Assembly (NCBI RefSeq): GCF_001921205.1
Contig: NZ_MSIE01000082.1
Location: 1-42,070, forward strand
DNA length: 42,070 nucleotides
Reading direction: 5' to 3'
DNA from: Actinophytocola xanthii
GTDB taxonomy: Bacteria > Actinomycetota > Actinomycetes > Mycobacteriales > Pseudonocardiaceae
The translations under genes and the position numbers were made by a program. Positions 25,254 through 42,070 of this stretch are shown here, one piece after another. The notes beneath the pieces were generated by a model. It had not been told where the DNA came from, did no database searches, and saw nothing but the letters and a program-made list of their open reading frames with translations. How positions within the stretch are numbered: the first letter of the stretch is position 1; every line of letters begins with the position of its first letter.

Positions 25254-27773
25254 GTGCGGGTTCCCGTCAGCTGGCTCACCGAGCACCTGGAGACGGACGA
25301 GAGGTTCACCGCCGAACAGCTCGCCGACGCGTTCGTGCGGGTGGGCTTCGAGGTGGAGGAGGTCACTCCTCTCGGACAGGTGACCGGTCCGGTCGTCGTC
25401 GGCCGCGTCGCCGAGATCGAGGAGCTCACCGAGTACAAGAAGCCGATCCGCTACTGCATGGTCGAGATCTACGAGGCCGAGGACCACGCGGAGATGGTGG
25501 CCGACGGCTCGGACGAGCCCCGGATCCGCGGCATCATCTGCGGGGCGACCAACTTCGTCGAGGGCGACCTGGTGGTGGTCGCGCTGCCCGGCGCGGTGCT
25601 GCCCGGCGGGTTCGCGATCTCGGCGCGCAAGACCTACGGCCGGATCAGCGACGGGATGATCTGCTCGGCGCGCGAGCTGGGGCTGGGCGACGAGCACTCC
25701 GGCATCCTGGTCCTGCCCAGCGGGGAGGCCGCCGCAGGTGACGACGCGGTGGAGCTGCTCGGCCTCGACGACACCATCATCGAGCTCTCGATCACCCCTG
25801 ACCGCGGCTACGCCTTCTCGATCCGCGGCCTCGCCCGCGAGCTGGCCTGCGCGTTGGACGTGGCCGGCCGCGACGCCGCCGCTGTCGACGTGCCCGAGGC
25901 CGAGGGCGATGCCTACCCGGTCCGGATCGAGGACGGCGAGGGCTGCGAGCGGTTCGTGGCCCGCCGGATCACCGGCGTCGACCCCACGGCGCCAACCCCC
26001 TGGTGGGTGCGCCGGCGGCTGCTGCTCGCCGGGATCCGGTCGATCTCGTTCCCGGTCGACGTCACGAACTACGTGATGCTCGAGACCGGCCAGCCGATGC
26101 ACGCCTTCCACACGCCCTCGCTCAAGGGCGACCTCGTCGTCCGCCGGGCCGCGGCGGGGGAGAAGCTGACCACGCTCGACGACACCGTGCGCACGCTCGA
26201 CACCGACGACATCGTGATCGCCGACGACACCGGCCCGATCTCGCTGGCCGGCGTGATGGGTGGTGCGTCCACCGAGGTCCGCCCGGACAGCACCGACATC
26301 CTGCTGGAGGCGGCGATCTGGGACCCGCCCTCGATCGCGAGGACCGTGCGCCGGCACAAGCTGCCCAGCGAGGCGGCCAAGCGGTTCGAGCGCACGGTGG
26401 ACCCGCAGCTCCCGCCGCACGCGCTCGAGCGCGCGGCCCGGCTGCTGCGCGACCACGCCGACGGCAGCATCCAGCCCGGGCGGACCGACGAGGGCGGTGC
26501 GCGCCCGCTGGCCCCGGTGACGATGCCGATCAGCCTCCCCGACCGGGTGGCCGGCGTCGAGTACGACCGCGGTGCGACCGTCCGCCGGCTCACCCAGATC
26601 GGCTGCCGCGTCGAGGTCGGCTCCACCGACGACGGCCGTCCCAGCGTGACGGTGCTCCCGCCGAGCTGGCGCCCGGACCTGGTCGAGCCGGCCGACCTGG
26701 TCGAGGAGGTGCTGCGGCTCGAGGGCTACGACACGATCCCGTCGGTGCTGCCCGCGGCGCCTCCCGGCGCCGGCACCACGCCCGCGCAGCGCCGCCGCCG
26801 GACCGTGGCCAGGGCGCTGGCCGAGGCCGGGTACGTGGAGGTCCTCCCGTTCCCGTTCGTGTCGCCGACGGTGTGGGACGCGTTCGGCCTGTCGCCGGAG
26901 GACAACCGCCGCCGCACGGTGTCGCTGCTCAACCCGCTCGAGGCCGACCGCAGCGAGCTGGCGACGACCCTGCTGCCGGCCATGCTCGACGTGCTCGTAC
27001 GCAACGTGTCCCGCGGGATGCGGGACGTGGCGCTCTACCACATCGGCCAGGTCGTGCTGCCCAAGGCGCAGCAGGTCCCGGTGCCCACGGTCGGGGTGGC
27101 CGACCGCCCGAGCGATGCGGACCTGGCGAGCCTGCACGCCGCGTTGCCCCAGCAGCCGACCCACGTGGCCGTGGTGCTGGCGGGCAACCGTGAGCGCGCG
27201 GGCTGGTGGGGCCCTGGCGAGCCCGCCGGCTGGGCGGACGCGGTGCAGGCAGGCCGCATCGTCGGCGACGCGGCCGGCGTGGAGCTGACCGTCCGCGCGG
27301 CCGAACTCGCCCCGTGGCACCCCGGTCGGTGCGCCCAGCTGCTGGTCGGCGATGTTCCCGTCGGCTACGCGGGCGAGCTGCACCCCAAGGTCGTCGACGC
27401 GCTCGGCCTGCCCAAGCGCACCTGCGCCATGGAGCTCAAGCTCGACGGCCTGCCCCTGGTCGAACGCCGCCCGGCGCCGTCGCCGTCGCCGTACCCGCCG
27501 GTCCTGCTGGACGTGGCGCTGGTCGTCGACGCCAAGGTGCCCGTCGCCGAGGTCGCCGGTGCACTGCGTGGCGGTGGTGGGGACCTGCTGGAGGACCTCA
27601 ACCTGTTCGACGTGTTCACCGGTGAGCAGGTGGGCGAGGGCAAGCGGTCGCTGGCCTACGCGCTCCGCTTCCGAGCCCGCGACCGCACGCTGACCGTCGA
27701 GGAAGCCACCGCCGCCCGCGACGCCGCGGTAGCCGCCGCAGCCGAACGGTACGGAGCCACCCTGCGCGCCTGA
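25254..27773 (+). CDS. pheT: Phenylalanine--tRNA ligase beta subunit
   Basis: 839 residues, bacterial-type beta subunit. Domains in order: B1, EMAP/tRNA-binding-like domain (~40-155), B3/B4 editing domain (~210-390, hydrolyses mischarged Tyr-tRNA-Phe), B5 DNA/RNA-binding-like domain (~410-480), the catalytic-like core, and a C-terminal ferredoxin-fold anticodon-binding domain (~740-839; PSPSPYPPVLLDVALVVD to TLTVEEATAARDA). GTG 25254 follows AAAGGA and gives RVPVSWLTEHL, the expected start. Co-transcribed with pheS. No gene follows for about 400 bases. Confidence 0.97.
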   Translation: MRVPVSWLTEHLETDERFTAEQLADAFVRVGFEVEEVTPLGQVTGPVVVGRVAEIEELTEYKKPIRYCMVEIYEAEDHAEMVADGSDEPRIRGIICGATNFVEGDLVVVALPGAVLPGGFAISARKTYGRISDGMICSARELGLGDEHSGILVLPSGEAAAGDDAVELLGLDDTIIELSITPDRGYAFSIRGLARELACALDVAGRDAAAVDVPEAEGDAYPVRIEDGEGCERFVARRITGVDPTAPTPWWVRRRLLLAGIRSISFPVDVTNYVMLETGQPMHAFHTPSLKGDLVVRRAAAGEKLTTLDDTVRTLDTDDIVIADDTGPISLAGVMGGASTEVRPDSTDILLEAAIWDPPSIARTVRRHKLPSEAAKRFERTVDPQLPPHALERAARLLRDHADGSIQPGRTDEGGARPLAPVTMPISLPDRVAGVEYDRGATVRRLTQIGCRVEVGSTDDGRPSVTVLPPSWRPDLVEPADLVEEVLRLEGYDTIPSVLPAAPPGAGTTPAQRRRRTVARALAEAGYVEVLPFPFVSPTVWDAFGLSPEDNRRRTVSLLNPLEADRSELATTLLPAMLDVLVRNVSRGMRDVALYHIGQVVLPKAQQVPVPTVGVADRPSDADLASLHAALPQQPTHVAVVLAGNRERAGWWGPGEPAGWADAVQAGRIVGDAAGVELTVRAAELAPWHPGRCAQLLVGDVPVGYAGELHPKVVDALGLPKRTCAMELKLDGLPLVERRPAPSPSPYPPVLLDVALVVDAKVPVAEVAGALRGGGGDLLEDLNLFDVFTGEQVGEGKRSLAYALRFRARDRTLTVEEATAARDAAVAAAAERYGATLRA

Positions 27774-27846
27774 ACGCCCCACGTGGCCGGCTGGGCCTGG
27801 TCTCGGCCGGCTGGCGGGCCTGGCTGAGGTTGGTCATGCCGTCCTC

Positions 27847-28038
27847 GGTCACCCGGGGCCGGCGGGTACCGCACCCAAGCGGGCCACGCTTGGCCACGCC
27901 GTGCCTGGCCACGCCGGCGGGCCGCCCTGACGTGCTCGCTGGCCGTGCCGTGCCGTGCTTGGTCACCCAGGGCCTGCGGGTACCGCGCTCGAGCGGGCGA
28001 CGCTTGGCGGTGTCGCGCGTGGCACGTCCGGCGGGCTG
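27847..28038. repeat. Two degenerate 114-bp-spaced repeat units
   Basis: About 78 bases starting GGTCACCC at 27847 recur from 27961 at roughly 80% identity (shared blocks GCGGGTACCGC and GCTTGGC). The period of 114 is a multiple of three, so open frames on both strands contain a 38-residue repeat, but their composition is low-complexity and no family is recognised. They occupy the gene-free 406-base stretch after pheT; the likely role is none or an old duplicated remnant. Confidence 0.7.
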
Positions 28039-28056
28039 GGTCCGGCACACGCGGCG

Positions 28057-28118
28057 CCCGAGCACGTCGCCCGAGCACGTCGCCCGAGCACGTCGCCCGA
28101 GCACGTCGCCCGAGCACG
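28057..28118. repeat. 13-bp tandem repeat, 4.8 copies
   Basis: Unit CCCGAGCACGTCG at 28057, 28070, 28083 and 28096 (four perfect copies) plus a partial fifth from 28109. A minisatellite-like, length-variable tract in the gap between pheT and the AlkD-like gene. The unit is not a multiple of three and each copy abuts the next without spacers. Confidence 0.9.
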
Positions 28119-28179
28119 CCCAGCTCACTCCGAGCTCAGCCGCACGCCCTCCCGCGGGCCCTCCAGCGCCATTCAGTTG

Positions 28180-28866
28180 TCACAGGTGCTTGAGCGCCTC
28201 CCTTCGAGACAGCGGGGACAGCCCGGGATGCGTGTCCACGAACGCCCGCACCCACCCCGGCTCGGTCCGGGCGAACTGACGCAGAGCCCACCCGATGCCC
28301 TTCCGGATGAAGAAATCCGAATCGTCCGCATTGGCCTCGATGCACGCGGTCAACAGCTCCGTATCCGTGTCCTCCTTCGCGCCGAGCTGACAGATGATCG
28401 ACGTTCGTCTTTTCCACAGGTGGTCGTCGGTCGCCCAGCCGCGGACCACCGGGGTGAGCTCCTCCCGGTGCTCCCGGAGCAGCGGACCGATCCGGCCGCT
28501 GGCCACCTCGTCGACCAGGTCCCACCACGCCCCGGTGACGACCATCTCCTCGTAGACCGGCAGCATGCGCGGCGTCTGCCACTTCCGGTACCGAGCCACG
28601 CCGGTGAGGTCGACCGCCAGGTACCGCTCCTCTCGGAACACCGCCTCCCGCCACAACATCAGCGTCGCCGAGCGCCAGGAGTCCTCGGTGGACAGCGGCT
28701 GCTCGACGAACACCCGTCTGCCCAGCGCCCGGCGTTGCGGCGCCGACACTCCGCGGAAGGGCATCTCGGACTTCATGTAGCGCTGCATGTCCGGCGCCTT
28801 GGCAGGGTCGGCCAGCTCGGCGAGCCCGGCCCGGAGGGAGGTCAGCAGTGCGGCTGTCGTGGTCAT
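28180..28866 (-). CDS. AlkD-like DNA alkylation repair protein
   Basis: 228 residues, HEAT-like helical repeat DNA glycosylase fold. Diagnostic segments: MKSEMPFRGVSAPQRRALGR near the N-terminus, the TGAWWDLVDEVA segment with the Trp and Asp expected at the base-excision site, LWKRRTSIICQL, and DFFIRKGIGWALRQFAR with the further Trp. AlkD removes positively charged alkylpurines (N3-/N7-alkyl) without flipping the base. ATG 28866 gives TTTAALLTSL; no better start lies upstream. Divergent from an uncharacterised gene. Confidence 0.88.
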   Translation of the reverse strand: MTTTAALLTSLRAGLAELADPAKAPDMQRYMKSEMPFRGVSAPQRRALGRRVFVEQPLSTEDSWRSATLMLWREAVFREERYLAVDLTGVARYRKWQTPRMLPVYEEMVVTGAWWDLVDEVASGRIGPLLREHREELTPVVRGWATDDHLWKRRTSIICQLGAKEDTDTELLTACIEANADDSDFFIRKGIGWALRQFARTEPGWVRAFVDTHPGLSPLSRREALKHL

Positions 28867-29061
28867 GGTCGAAACGTACGCGCGGGCACCGACAGTCCGG
28901 CGCGACCACTCTGCGTCAACTGGGAGCGCGCCCATTCGCGTGAAAGTGACCGTCCGTAGCAGAGCGGACGGGTGACAGCCCTGCGGGATCAATCTCTGGT
29001 CCAGAGCTGGTCCAGGTCTCGAACCCATTCTGGGCGCCCAGGGGGTCGAGGAGGACGTGAC

Positions 29062-29674
29062 ATGAGCAACCGCGCGACGCCAGGGGTGCCGCCCCTGGCT
29101 GAGCTGACCCCGTACTTCACGGTCACCGTGCTGGAGTGCCGCGAAGCGGACTCGGAGGCCGCCTTCGCGGCGTTGCGCGGTTTCCTGCGCCGGACCCTGG
29201 CCGAGCCGGGGCGTGCCCACGCGGTCCGCCTGCGCGGCGAGCACCTGCTGACCGGGCCGAACGACGAGGTCGGGTCGCTCGGCACGCTCGCCGACCTCGG
29301 TGTCCACGGCATCTACGTCCTCGTCCGCGAGCGCTGGCAGCGACCGCCGTGGGCTGCCGGCGGCGAGATCACCGATCTGGTCAACGAGCTCACCCTCGCC
29401 CTGCGCCGCGACGACCTCGTCGTGCTGCACAGCGCCGTGTCCGGCGCGCTCCTGCGCCGGTGGACCCGCGCCGCCGGCGCGCCCTACCGCTTCCTGCCCG
29501 AGCCCGTGCTCGCCGAGACGTTCCCGGAGGAGGCGGGCGGCCTGGTCGCGTCCCCACCCTGGTCCCGCCTCACCTCGCCCAGCCGGCTGGAGTTCTCGGT
29601 CTTCCTGAGCGAGGCGGTCGAGGTGATGGACCGGGTCGTGAAGGCGATGTCGGGCGAGCCGTGCGACAACCCGG

Positions 29675-29682
<8 letters not shown>
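29062..29682 (+). CDS. Uncharacterised protein
   Basis: 206 residues, not recognised. ATG 29062 follows a very good GAGGAGG. The protein looks soluble with mixed alpha/beta character: an N-terminal strand PYFTVTVLEC, a helix EAAFAALRGFLRRTL, an acidic/hydrophobic centre (TDLVNELTLALRRDDLVVLHS), and a segment with many prolines, FLPEPVLAETFPEEAGG, then SPPWSRLTSPS. No signal peptide or membrane helix. It could be a free-standing version of a domain from a larger protein. Its stop codon overlaps the -35 element of the argC promoter. No function proposed. Confidence 0.6.
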
Positions 29683-38011
<8,329 letters not shown>

Positions 38012-38017
38012 ATCTGC

Positions 38018-38036
38018 GTGCACAGTTATTGTGCAC
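38018..38036. promoter_or_regulatory. Operator 2 of the ArsR-type regulator
   Basis: GTGCACA-GTTAT-TGTGCAC, a perfect 7-bp-arm palindrome with the same TGCACA-N5-TGTGCA core; centre 26 bases from operator 1. It ends two bases before the ATG, so a bound repressor would block both transcription start and elongation. Confidence 0.8.
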
Positions 38037-38038
38037 AC

Positions 38039-38617
38039 ATGACGGACAATCTCGCGCTGGACGGCCGCGCCATGCGGGTGCTCGCGCACCCGCTCCGGGC
38101 ACGGCTGCTCAGCGAACTGCGCACGCGTGGGCCCGCCACCGCGACCACCCTTGCCGCGCGGCTGGCGACCAACACCGGAGCGACCAGCTACCACCTGCGC
38201 AAGCTCGCCGAGGTCGAGCTGGTACGGGAGACCGGCGAGGGCCAGGGCCGGCAGCGGTTCTGGGCCGCGGCCCAGGAGTCGCACAGCTGGCGCGACGCCG
38301 ACGTCGAGGGCGACCCGGACGCCATGGCGGCGTCGAACTGGCTGCGCCAGCACTACTGGCGCACCTACCTGGACAAGGTCCGCCGGTGGGAGGAGGTCCG
38401 CCCAGGCTGGCCGCTCGAATGGCGCGACGCAGCCGGCATGTCCGACTACCTGCTGGAGATGACCGCCGAGCAGCTCGCCGCGCTGAACGAGGAGCTCGAG
38501 GCGGTGATCGCCCGCCACATCGAACGCGCCGCCGCCGCACGTGGCGAGGACACCCGGCGGATCTCGCTCTACGTCCAGGCGGTGCCGACCGATCCGGACG
38601 AGTGGGTCGCCTCATGA
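38039..38617 (+). CDS. ArsR-type winged-helix transcriptional regulator
   Basis: 192 residues. N-terminal winged helix (~10-75) with RAMRVLAHPLRARLLSEL, the recognition helix region ARLATNTGATSYHLRKL and a wing around ETGEGQGRQRFW. No metal-binding Cys pair is visible, so it is probably a non-metal sensor with a helical C-terminal domain. ATG 38039 was chosen since the frame upstream would run through both operators. It overlaps the MFS gene by four bases, and the twin palindromes upstream make auto-repression and control of that transporter very likely. Confidence 0.85.
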   Translation: MTDNLALDGRAMRVLAHPLRARLLSELRTRGPATATTLAARLATNTGATSYHLRKLAEVELVRETGEGQGRQRFWAAAQESHSWRDADVEGDPDAMAASNWLRQHYWRTYLDKVRRWEEVRPGWPLEWRDAAGMSDYLLEMTAEQLAALNEELEAVIARHIERAAAARGEDTRRISLYVQAVPTDPDEWVAS

Positions 38618-39852
38618 GCGCCGCCGAGATCCGGCGACGCTACCTGTTTCTGCTGGTGCTGCGCTGGTTCCCGGTCGGGTTGATCGTGCCGGTCCTCGTG
38701 CTGCTGCCGTTGGAGCGCGGGCTCACGGTCGCCGAGATCGGGCTCGCCGCGGCCATGCAGGGCGTGGTCGTGCTGGTGCTGGAGCTACCGACCGGCGGGC
38801 TGTCCGACTCGTGGGGGCGCCGGCCGGTGTTGCTTGTCGGCAGCTGCGTGGCGCTGGGGGCGACCGCGCTGTTCGTGGTGGCGGACTCGCTCGCCCTGTT
38901 CGCGGCCTCCTACCTGCTCCAGGGCATCTACCGGGCACTGGACAGCGGACCACTGGAGTCCTGGTACGTCGACAGCGCTCTCGCGGCGGACCCGTCGGTC
39001 CGGCTCGACCGCGGTCTGTCGGCCGGGGGGACCGCGCTGGGACTGGGCATCGCCGGGGGAGCGCTGGTCACCGGCGGCCTCGTCGCCTGGGTCGAGGTGC
39101 CGGGCGTCCCGACGCTGGTCCTGCCGGTCCTGTTGATCCTGGTCGTCCAGCTCTGCGGCCTGCTGGCGATCGTGTTGCTGGTCCACGAACCGCCGCACCC
39201 GGCGGGCCGGCGCCGGTTCCTCGGCTCGGTCCGCGAGGTACCCCGGGTAGTGGGGGAGGGGGTGCGGCTCGTCCGCGCCTCCCGGGTGTTGGTCTGCCTG
39301 CTGCTGGTGGAGGCTTTCTGGGGCTTCGGCGTCGTGACCTACGAGACGCTGATGCCGGTGCGGCTCGCCGAGCAACTCGGCGACCGGTCGACGGCGGCCG
39401 TGCTCACCGGCCCGGCGAACTCGGTGGCCTGGCTCGTCTCCGCCGCCGGCGCCGCGCTGGTCCCGTTGCTCACCGCGCGGATCGGCACGGCCGTGACCGG
39501 GCTGGTGCTCTGTCTCGTACAGGGGGCGGCGGTGGGGGCGATGGGTCTGCTCGCCGGACCGGCCGGCGTGCTGGCCGGGTTCCTCGCCGCCTACCTCGTC
39601 CACGGCGCGGCGAACCCGGTGCACATGACGCTGCTGCACGAGCAGGTGTCGGGCGCGCACCGGACGACGGTCGTGTCGATGAACTCGATGCTGTTCCAGG
39701 CGTTCGCCGCGCTGGGAATGGTCGTGCTGACCGGTCTGGTCACCGGCGCGTCGACGGGCACCGCGATGCTGGTCGGCGGGCTGGTCATGGCCGCCGCCGC
39801 ACCCCTGTACCTGCCGGCGAGGGCGCGACGGCGACAACAGGTGGCCGTATAA
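38614..39852 (+). CDS. MFS transporter
   Basis: 412 residues with about 12 transmembrane helices. The loop 2-3 signature appears as [16 protein letters not shown], the G-x-x-x-D-x-x-G-R-R/K motif A of the family; a central cytoplasmic loop (~188-220) separates the two six-helix halves; basic C-terminus ends ARARRRQQ. Likely a drug or metabolite exporter. It starts with an ATGA overlap from the ArsR-type regulator, so the two are one unit responding to the exported compound. Confidence 0.85.
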   Translation: MSAAEIRRRYLFLLVLRWFPVGLIVPVLVLLPLERGLTVAEIGLAAAMQGVVVLVLELPTGGLSDSWGRRPVLLVGSCVALGATALFVVADSLALFAASYLLQGIYRALDSGPLESWYVDSALAADPSVRLDRGLSAGGTALGLGIAGGALVTGGLVAWVEVPGVPTLVLPVLLILVVQLCGLLAIVLLVHEPPHPAGRRRFLGSVREVPRVVGEGVRLVRASRVLVCLLLVEAFWGFGVVTYETLMPVRLAEQLGDRSTAAVLTGPANSVAWLVSAAGAALVPLLTARIGTAVTGLVLCLVQGAAVGAMGLLAGPAGVLAGFLAAYLVHGAANPVHMTLLHEQVSGAHRTTVVSMNSMLFQAFAALGMVVLTGLVTGASTGTAMLVGGLVMAAAAPLYLPARARRRQQVAV

Positions 39853-39862
39853 GCTCGCCTCC

Positions 39863-40510
39863 GTGTCCGTTGCCGGTTCCCCTCCGCCGAGCCGGCAACT
39901 CACCCGTGAGGAGCTGGCCATCGACCCCGTCGAGGCGGCCAAGCTGTTGCTGGGCTGCGAACTCGAGGCGGGCGAGGTGCGCGTCCGGCTGACCGAGGTG
40001 GAGGCCTACCGCGGCGGCGACGATCCCGCCTCGCACTGCTACCGGGGGAAGACCCCGCGCAACGAGGTGATGTTCGGTCCGGCCGGCCACCTGTACGTGT
40101 ACTTCGTCTACGGGATGCACTTCTGCGCGAACGTCGTGTCGCTGACCGACGGGGTGCCCGGTGCGGTGCTGCTGCGCGCCGGCGAGGTCGTCGCCGGGCT
40201 CGACCAGGCCCGCGCCCGCCGTCCCGCCGCGCGTAGCGACGCCGAGCTGGCGAAGGGCCCGGCCAGGCTGACCGGCGTGCTCGGCCTGGAACGGGAGCAC
40301 AACGGCCTCGACCTGACCGACCAGGGCTCGCCGGTGCGCCTCCTGGCCGGCGAGCCGGTACCGGCGACGGCGATCCGCACCGGCCCCCGGGTCGGCGTCG
40401 CGGTCGCGGTCGACGTGCCGTGGCGCTTCTGGGTGGACGGCTCGCCCTCGGTCAGCACCTACCGCCGCGGCGGCAAGGCCTCGCGGCGACGCCAGGACAC
40501 CCTGCGCTGA
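39863..40510 (+). CDS. DNA-3-methyladenine (alkyladenine) glycosylase, AAG/Mpg family
   Basis: 215 residues. The AAG fold is clear: LLGCELEAG, the catalytic-Glu motif [48 protein letters not shown], and [12 protein letters not shown]. It excises alkylated or deaminated purines (3-methyladenine, hypoxanthine) in base excision repair. GTG 39863 has no obvious Shine-Dalgarno, but TATAAG lies about 10 bases upstream, consistent with a leaderless mRNA. Confidence 0.93.
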   Translation: MSVAGSPPPSRQLTREELAIDPVEAAKLLLGCELEAGEVRVRLTEVEAYRGGDDPASHCYRGKTPRNEVMFGPAGHLYVYFVYGMHFCANVVSLTDGVPGAVLLRAGEVVAGLDQARARRPAARSDAELAKGPARLTGVLGLEREHNGLDLTDQGSPVRLLAGEPVPATAIRTGPRVGVAVAVDVPWRFWVDGSPSVSTYRRGGKASRRRQDTLR

Positions 40511-40555
40511 TACTCGCGTGAACCGGACCAGCCGGGTGCGAGAGGATGGCCAACT

Positions 40556-41830
40556 GTGAGTGAGCACATCCTCGACGAGCTGTCCTGGCGCGGACTGGTC
40601 GCGCAGTCCACCGACCTCGGCGCGCTGCGTCGCGATCTCGACGCCGGACCGCTGACCCTCTACTGCGGGTTCGATCCCACCGCACCGAGCCTGCACGCGG
40701 GCAACCTCGTGCCGCTGCTCATGCTGACCAGGTTCCAGCGTGCCGGGCACCGGCCGATCGTGCTCGCCGGAGGGGCGACCGGAATGATCGGTGACCCGCG
40801 TGAGCAGGGGGAACGCACGCTCAACTCGCTCGACGTGGTGGCCCAGTGGGCCGAGCGGATCCGGGGTCAGCTCGAGCGGTTCGTCGAGTTCGACTCCTCT
40901 CCCACCGGCGCGCTCGTGGTGAACAACCTCGACTGGACCGGCGAGCTGTCCGTTCTGGAGTTCCTGCGCGACGTCGGCAAGCACTTCTCGATCAACGTCA
41001 TGCTCGCCCGGGAGACGGTCAAGCGCCGGCTCGACGCCGACGGGATGTCGTTCACTGAGTTCAGCTACCTGCTGCTCCAGTCGCACGACTACCTGCAGCT
41101 GTACCGCCAGTACGGCTGCACGCTGCAGGCCGGCGGCTCGGACCAGTGGGGCAACATCGTCGGCGGCGTCGAGCTGGTCCGGCGGATCGAGGGCGCGTCG
41201 GTACACGCGCTGACCTCGCCGCTGGTCACCGACGCGGAGGGGCGCAAGTTCGGCAAGTCGACCGGCGGCGGCAACATCTGGCTCGACCCGACGCTGACCT
41301 CGCCGTACGCCTGGTACCAGTACTTCGTCAACGTCGGTGACGCCGACGTGGTGCGCTACCTGCGCCTGTTCACGTTCCTGCCGCGGGAGGAGATCGACGC
41401 GCTCGAGGCGGACACCGCCGAGCGCCCGCACCTGCGCGCGGCCCAACGCCGGCTGGCCGAGGAGTTCACCCGGCTGGTGCACGGGGAGCACGAGACCAGG
41501 CAGGTCATCGCCGCCAGCCAGTCGTTGTTCGGGCGCGGCGAACTGCGTGAGCTGGACGAGTCGACGCTGGACGCGGCCATGGCCGAGGTGCCGACCGGGT
41601 CGGTCCGGCTCGCCGACGGACCGACGATCGTGGACCTGCTGGTGGTCTCCGGGCTCACCCCCAGCCGGGGTGCGGCCAGGCGGGCGGTCAACGAAGGCGG
41701 GGCGTACGTCAACAACGTCAAGATCGGCGACGAGGAGTGGCGGCCGGCCGCTACCGACCTCCTGCACGGCCGCTGGCTCGTCCTGCGTCGGGGCAAGCGA
41801 TCGACGGCGGGCGTCCAGGTGGCGCCTTGA
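40556..41830 (+). CDS. tyrS: Tyrosine--tRNA ligase
   Basis: 424 residues, class I synthetase. Tyr-binding [15 protein letters not shown] with the HIGH variant His47-Ala-Gly49-Asn50; [14 protein letters not shown] variant Lys231-Phe-Gly-Lys234-Ser-Thr; C-terminal S4-like RNA-binding domain ([18 protein letters not shown]). GTG 40556 follows AGAGGA. It is the last gene before the rRNA operon, a common actinobacterial neighbourhood. Confidence 0.98.
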   Translation: MSEHILDELSWRGLVAQSTDLGALRRDLDAGPLTLYCGFDPTAPSLHAGNLVPLLMLTRFQRAGHRPIVLAGGATGMIGDPREQGERTLNSLDVVAQWAERIRGQLERFVEFDSSPTGALVVNNLDWTGELSVLEFLRDVGKHFSINVMLARETVKRRLDADGMSFTEFSYLLLQSHDYLQLYRQYGCTLQAGGSDQWGNIVGGVELVRRIEGASVHALTSPLVTDAEGRKFGKSTGGGNIWLDPTLTSPYAWYQYFVNVGDADVVRYLRLFTFLPREEIDALEADTAERPHLRAAQRRLAEEFTRLVHGEHETRQVIAASQSLFGRGELRELDESTLDAAMAEVPTGSVRLADGPTIVDLLVVSGLTPSRGAARRAVNEGGAYVNNVKIGDEEWRPAATDLLHGRWLVLRRGKRSTAGVQVAP

Positions 41831-42070
41831 CCTGGGAAAACGTGCTAAGAGGGGGGTGGGTGAACGGGGGGTTTCAGGGGCGTGTAACTTTATCTCTGCC
41901 AGCGCGGAACGGGCCCGGTAAGCCGGGAACGAGCGCGGGTGAGGGGTCACGAACCAAGCTCCCACCACGGTGGTAGAGTGGGTGACCCAAGCCCCTGGAA
42001 CACAGCTCTTGTAGCGTGCGACGGGTGTGCGCGTGTTGTTTGAGAACTCAACAGTGTGCCGATAAATGCT
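41831..42070 (+). promoter_or_regulatory. rRNA operon upstream region and pre-16S leader
   Basis: No gene here. TTTGAGAACTCAACAGTGTG at 42039-42058 is the well-conserved actinobacterial pre-16S leader, so a 16S rRNA gene should begin shortly after the window. Two -10-like boxes, TAACTT (41885-41890) and TAGAGT (41974-41979), are promoter candidates; their -35s are weak (TGAACG 18 bases before the first). A nested inverted repeat surrounds the second: GGGTCAC (41944-41950)/GTGACCC (41982-41988), with CCACC-AC-GGTGG inside. Confidence 0.75.

Noticed and set aside
25224-27782. Long open frame on the minus strand opposite pheT
   Set aside because: Same codon-bias artefact; no recognisable domain and pheT is certain.
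28057-28121. Possible CRISPR array
   Set aside because: Units of 13 bp are directly adjacent with no spacers and there are no cas genes.
27616-28128. Minus-strand frame with a 38-residue internal repeat
   Set aside because: The repeat follows from the 114-bp DNA repeat, the frame runs into the antisense of pheT, the residues are low-complexity, and the 13-bp repeat is not a multiple of three. Not listed as a gene.

Overview
The window is a high-GC actinobacterial chromosome segment, most likely from the Pseudonocardiales or a close relative. Pointers are the very high GC third positions, many GTG starts and apparently leaderless genes, a mycothiol-dependent-type enzyme (MDMPI family), the order infC-rpmI-rplT-trmH-pheS-pheT, the cluster argC-J-B-D-F-R-G-H, tyrS next to an rRNA operon, and the characteristic actinobacterial pre-16S leader in the last 40 bases. 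No tRNA, complete rRNA gene, CRISPR array or intact transposase was found.

Layout. (1) 1-3337: a secreted subtilisin-like protease closed by a strong intrinsic terminator. (2) 3377-8760: a compact accessory cassette. Three translationally coupled genes encode a STAS-like + GHKL-ATPase protein, a protein with two degenerate phosphoribosyltransferase-like halves, and an MTA/SAH-nucleosidase-like protein. A convergent fourth gene encodes a class III nucleotide cyclase with a large extra C-terminal domain. The cassette is bounded by the terminator on the left and two hairpins plus a duplicated gene end on the right. (3) 8875-13433: MBL hydrolase and MDMPI-family protein, then divergent uvrA. (4) 13434-16860: short-chain dehydrogenase, SRPBCC protein, orphan FtsX-ectodomain-like protein, TetR regulator and PPOX protein, bracketed by two short transposase remnants (IS5-like and IS982-like). 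(5) 16862-20721: a DctA dicarboxylate symporter divergent from a CitA/DcuS-like sensor kinase and its response regulator. (6) 21009-27773: translation genes infC, rpmI, rplT, trmH-type methyltransferase, a DUF6159-like membrane protein, pheS and pheT. (7) 27774-28179: a gene-free repetitive stretch. (8) 28180-29682: AlkD-like repair protein and an unrecognised protein. (9) 29711-38002: the eight-gene arginine cluster, which closely couples nearly every stop and start. (10) 38039-39852: an ArsR-type regulator and MFS exporter with twin operators. (11) 39863-42070: alkyladenine glycosylase, tyrS and the upstream region of an rRNA operon.

How the parts work together. The arg genes cover most of arginine synthesis from N-acetylglutamyl phosphate to arginine, with their own repressor inside the operon. 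infC/rpmI/rplT, the methyltransferase, pheST and tyrS are translation functions. uvrA, AlkD and AAG are DNA repair genes. The 3.4-8.7 kb cassette is the best candidate for an undescribed system: it combines a sensor-like ATPase, nucleotide-handling PRTase folds, a probable base-cleaving nucleosidase and a nucleotide cyclase, which points to nucleotide-based signalling or defence. That function is inferred from domains and gene order only.
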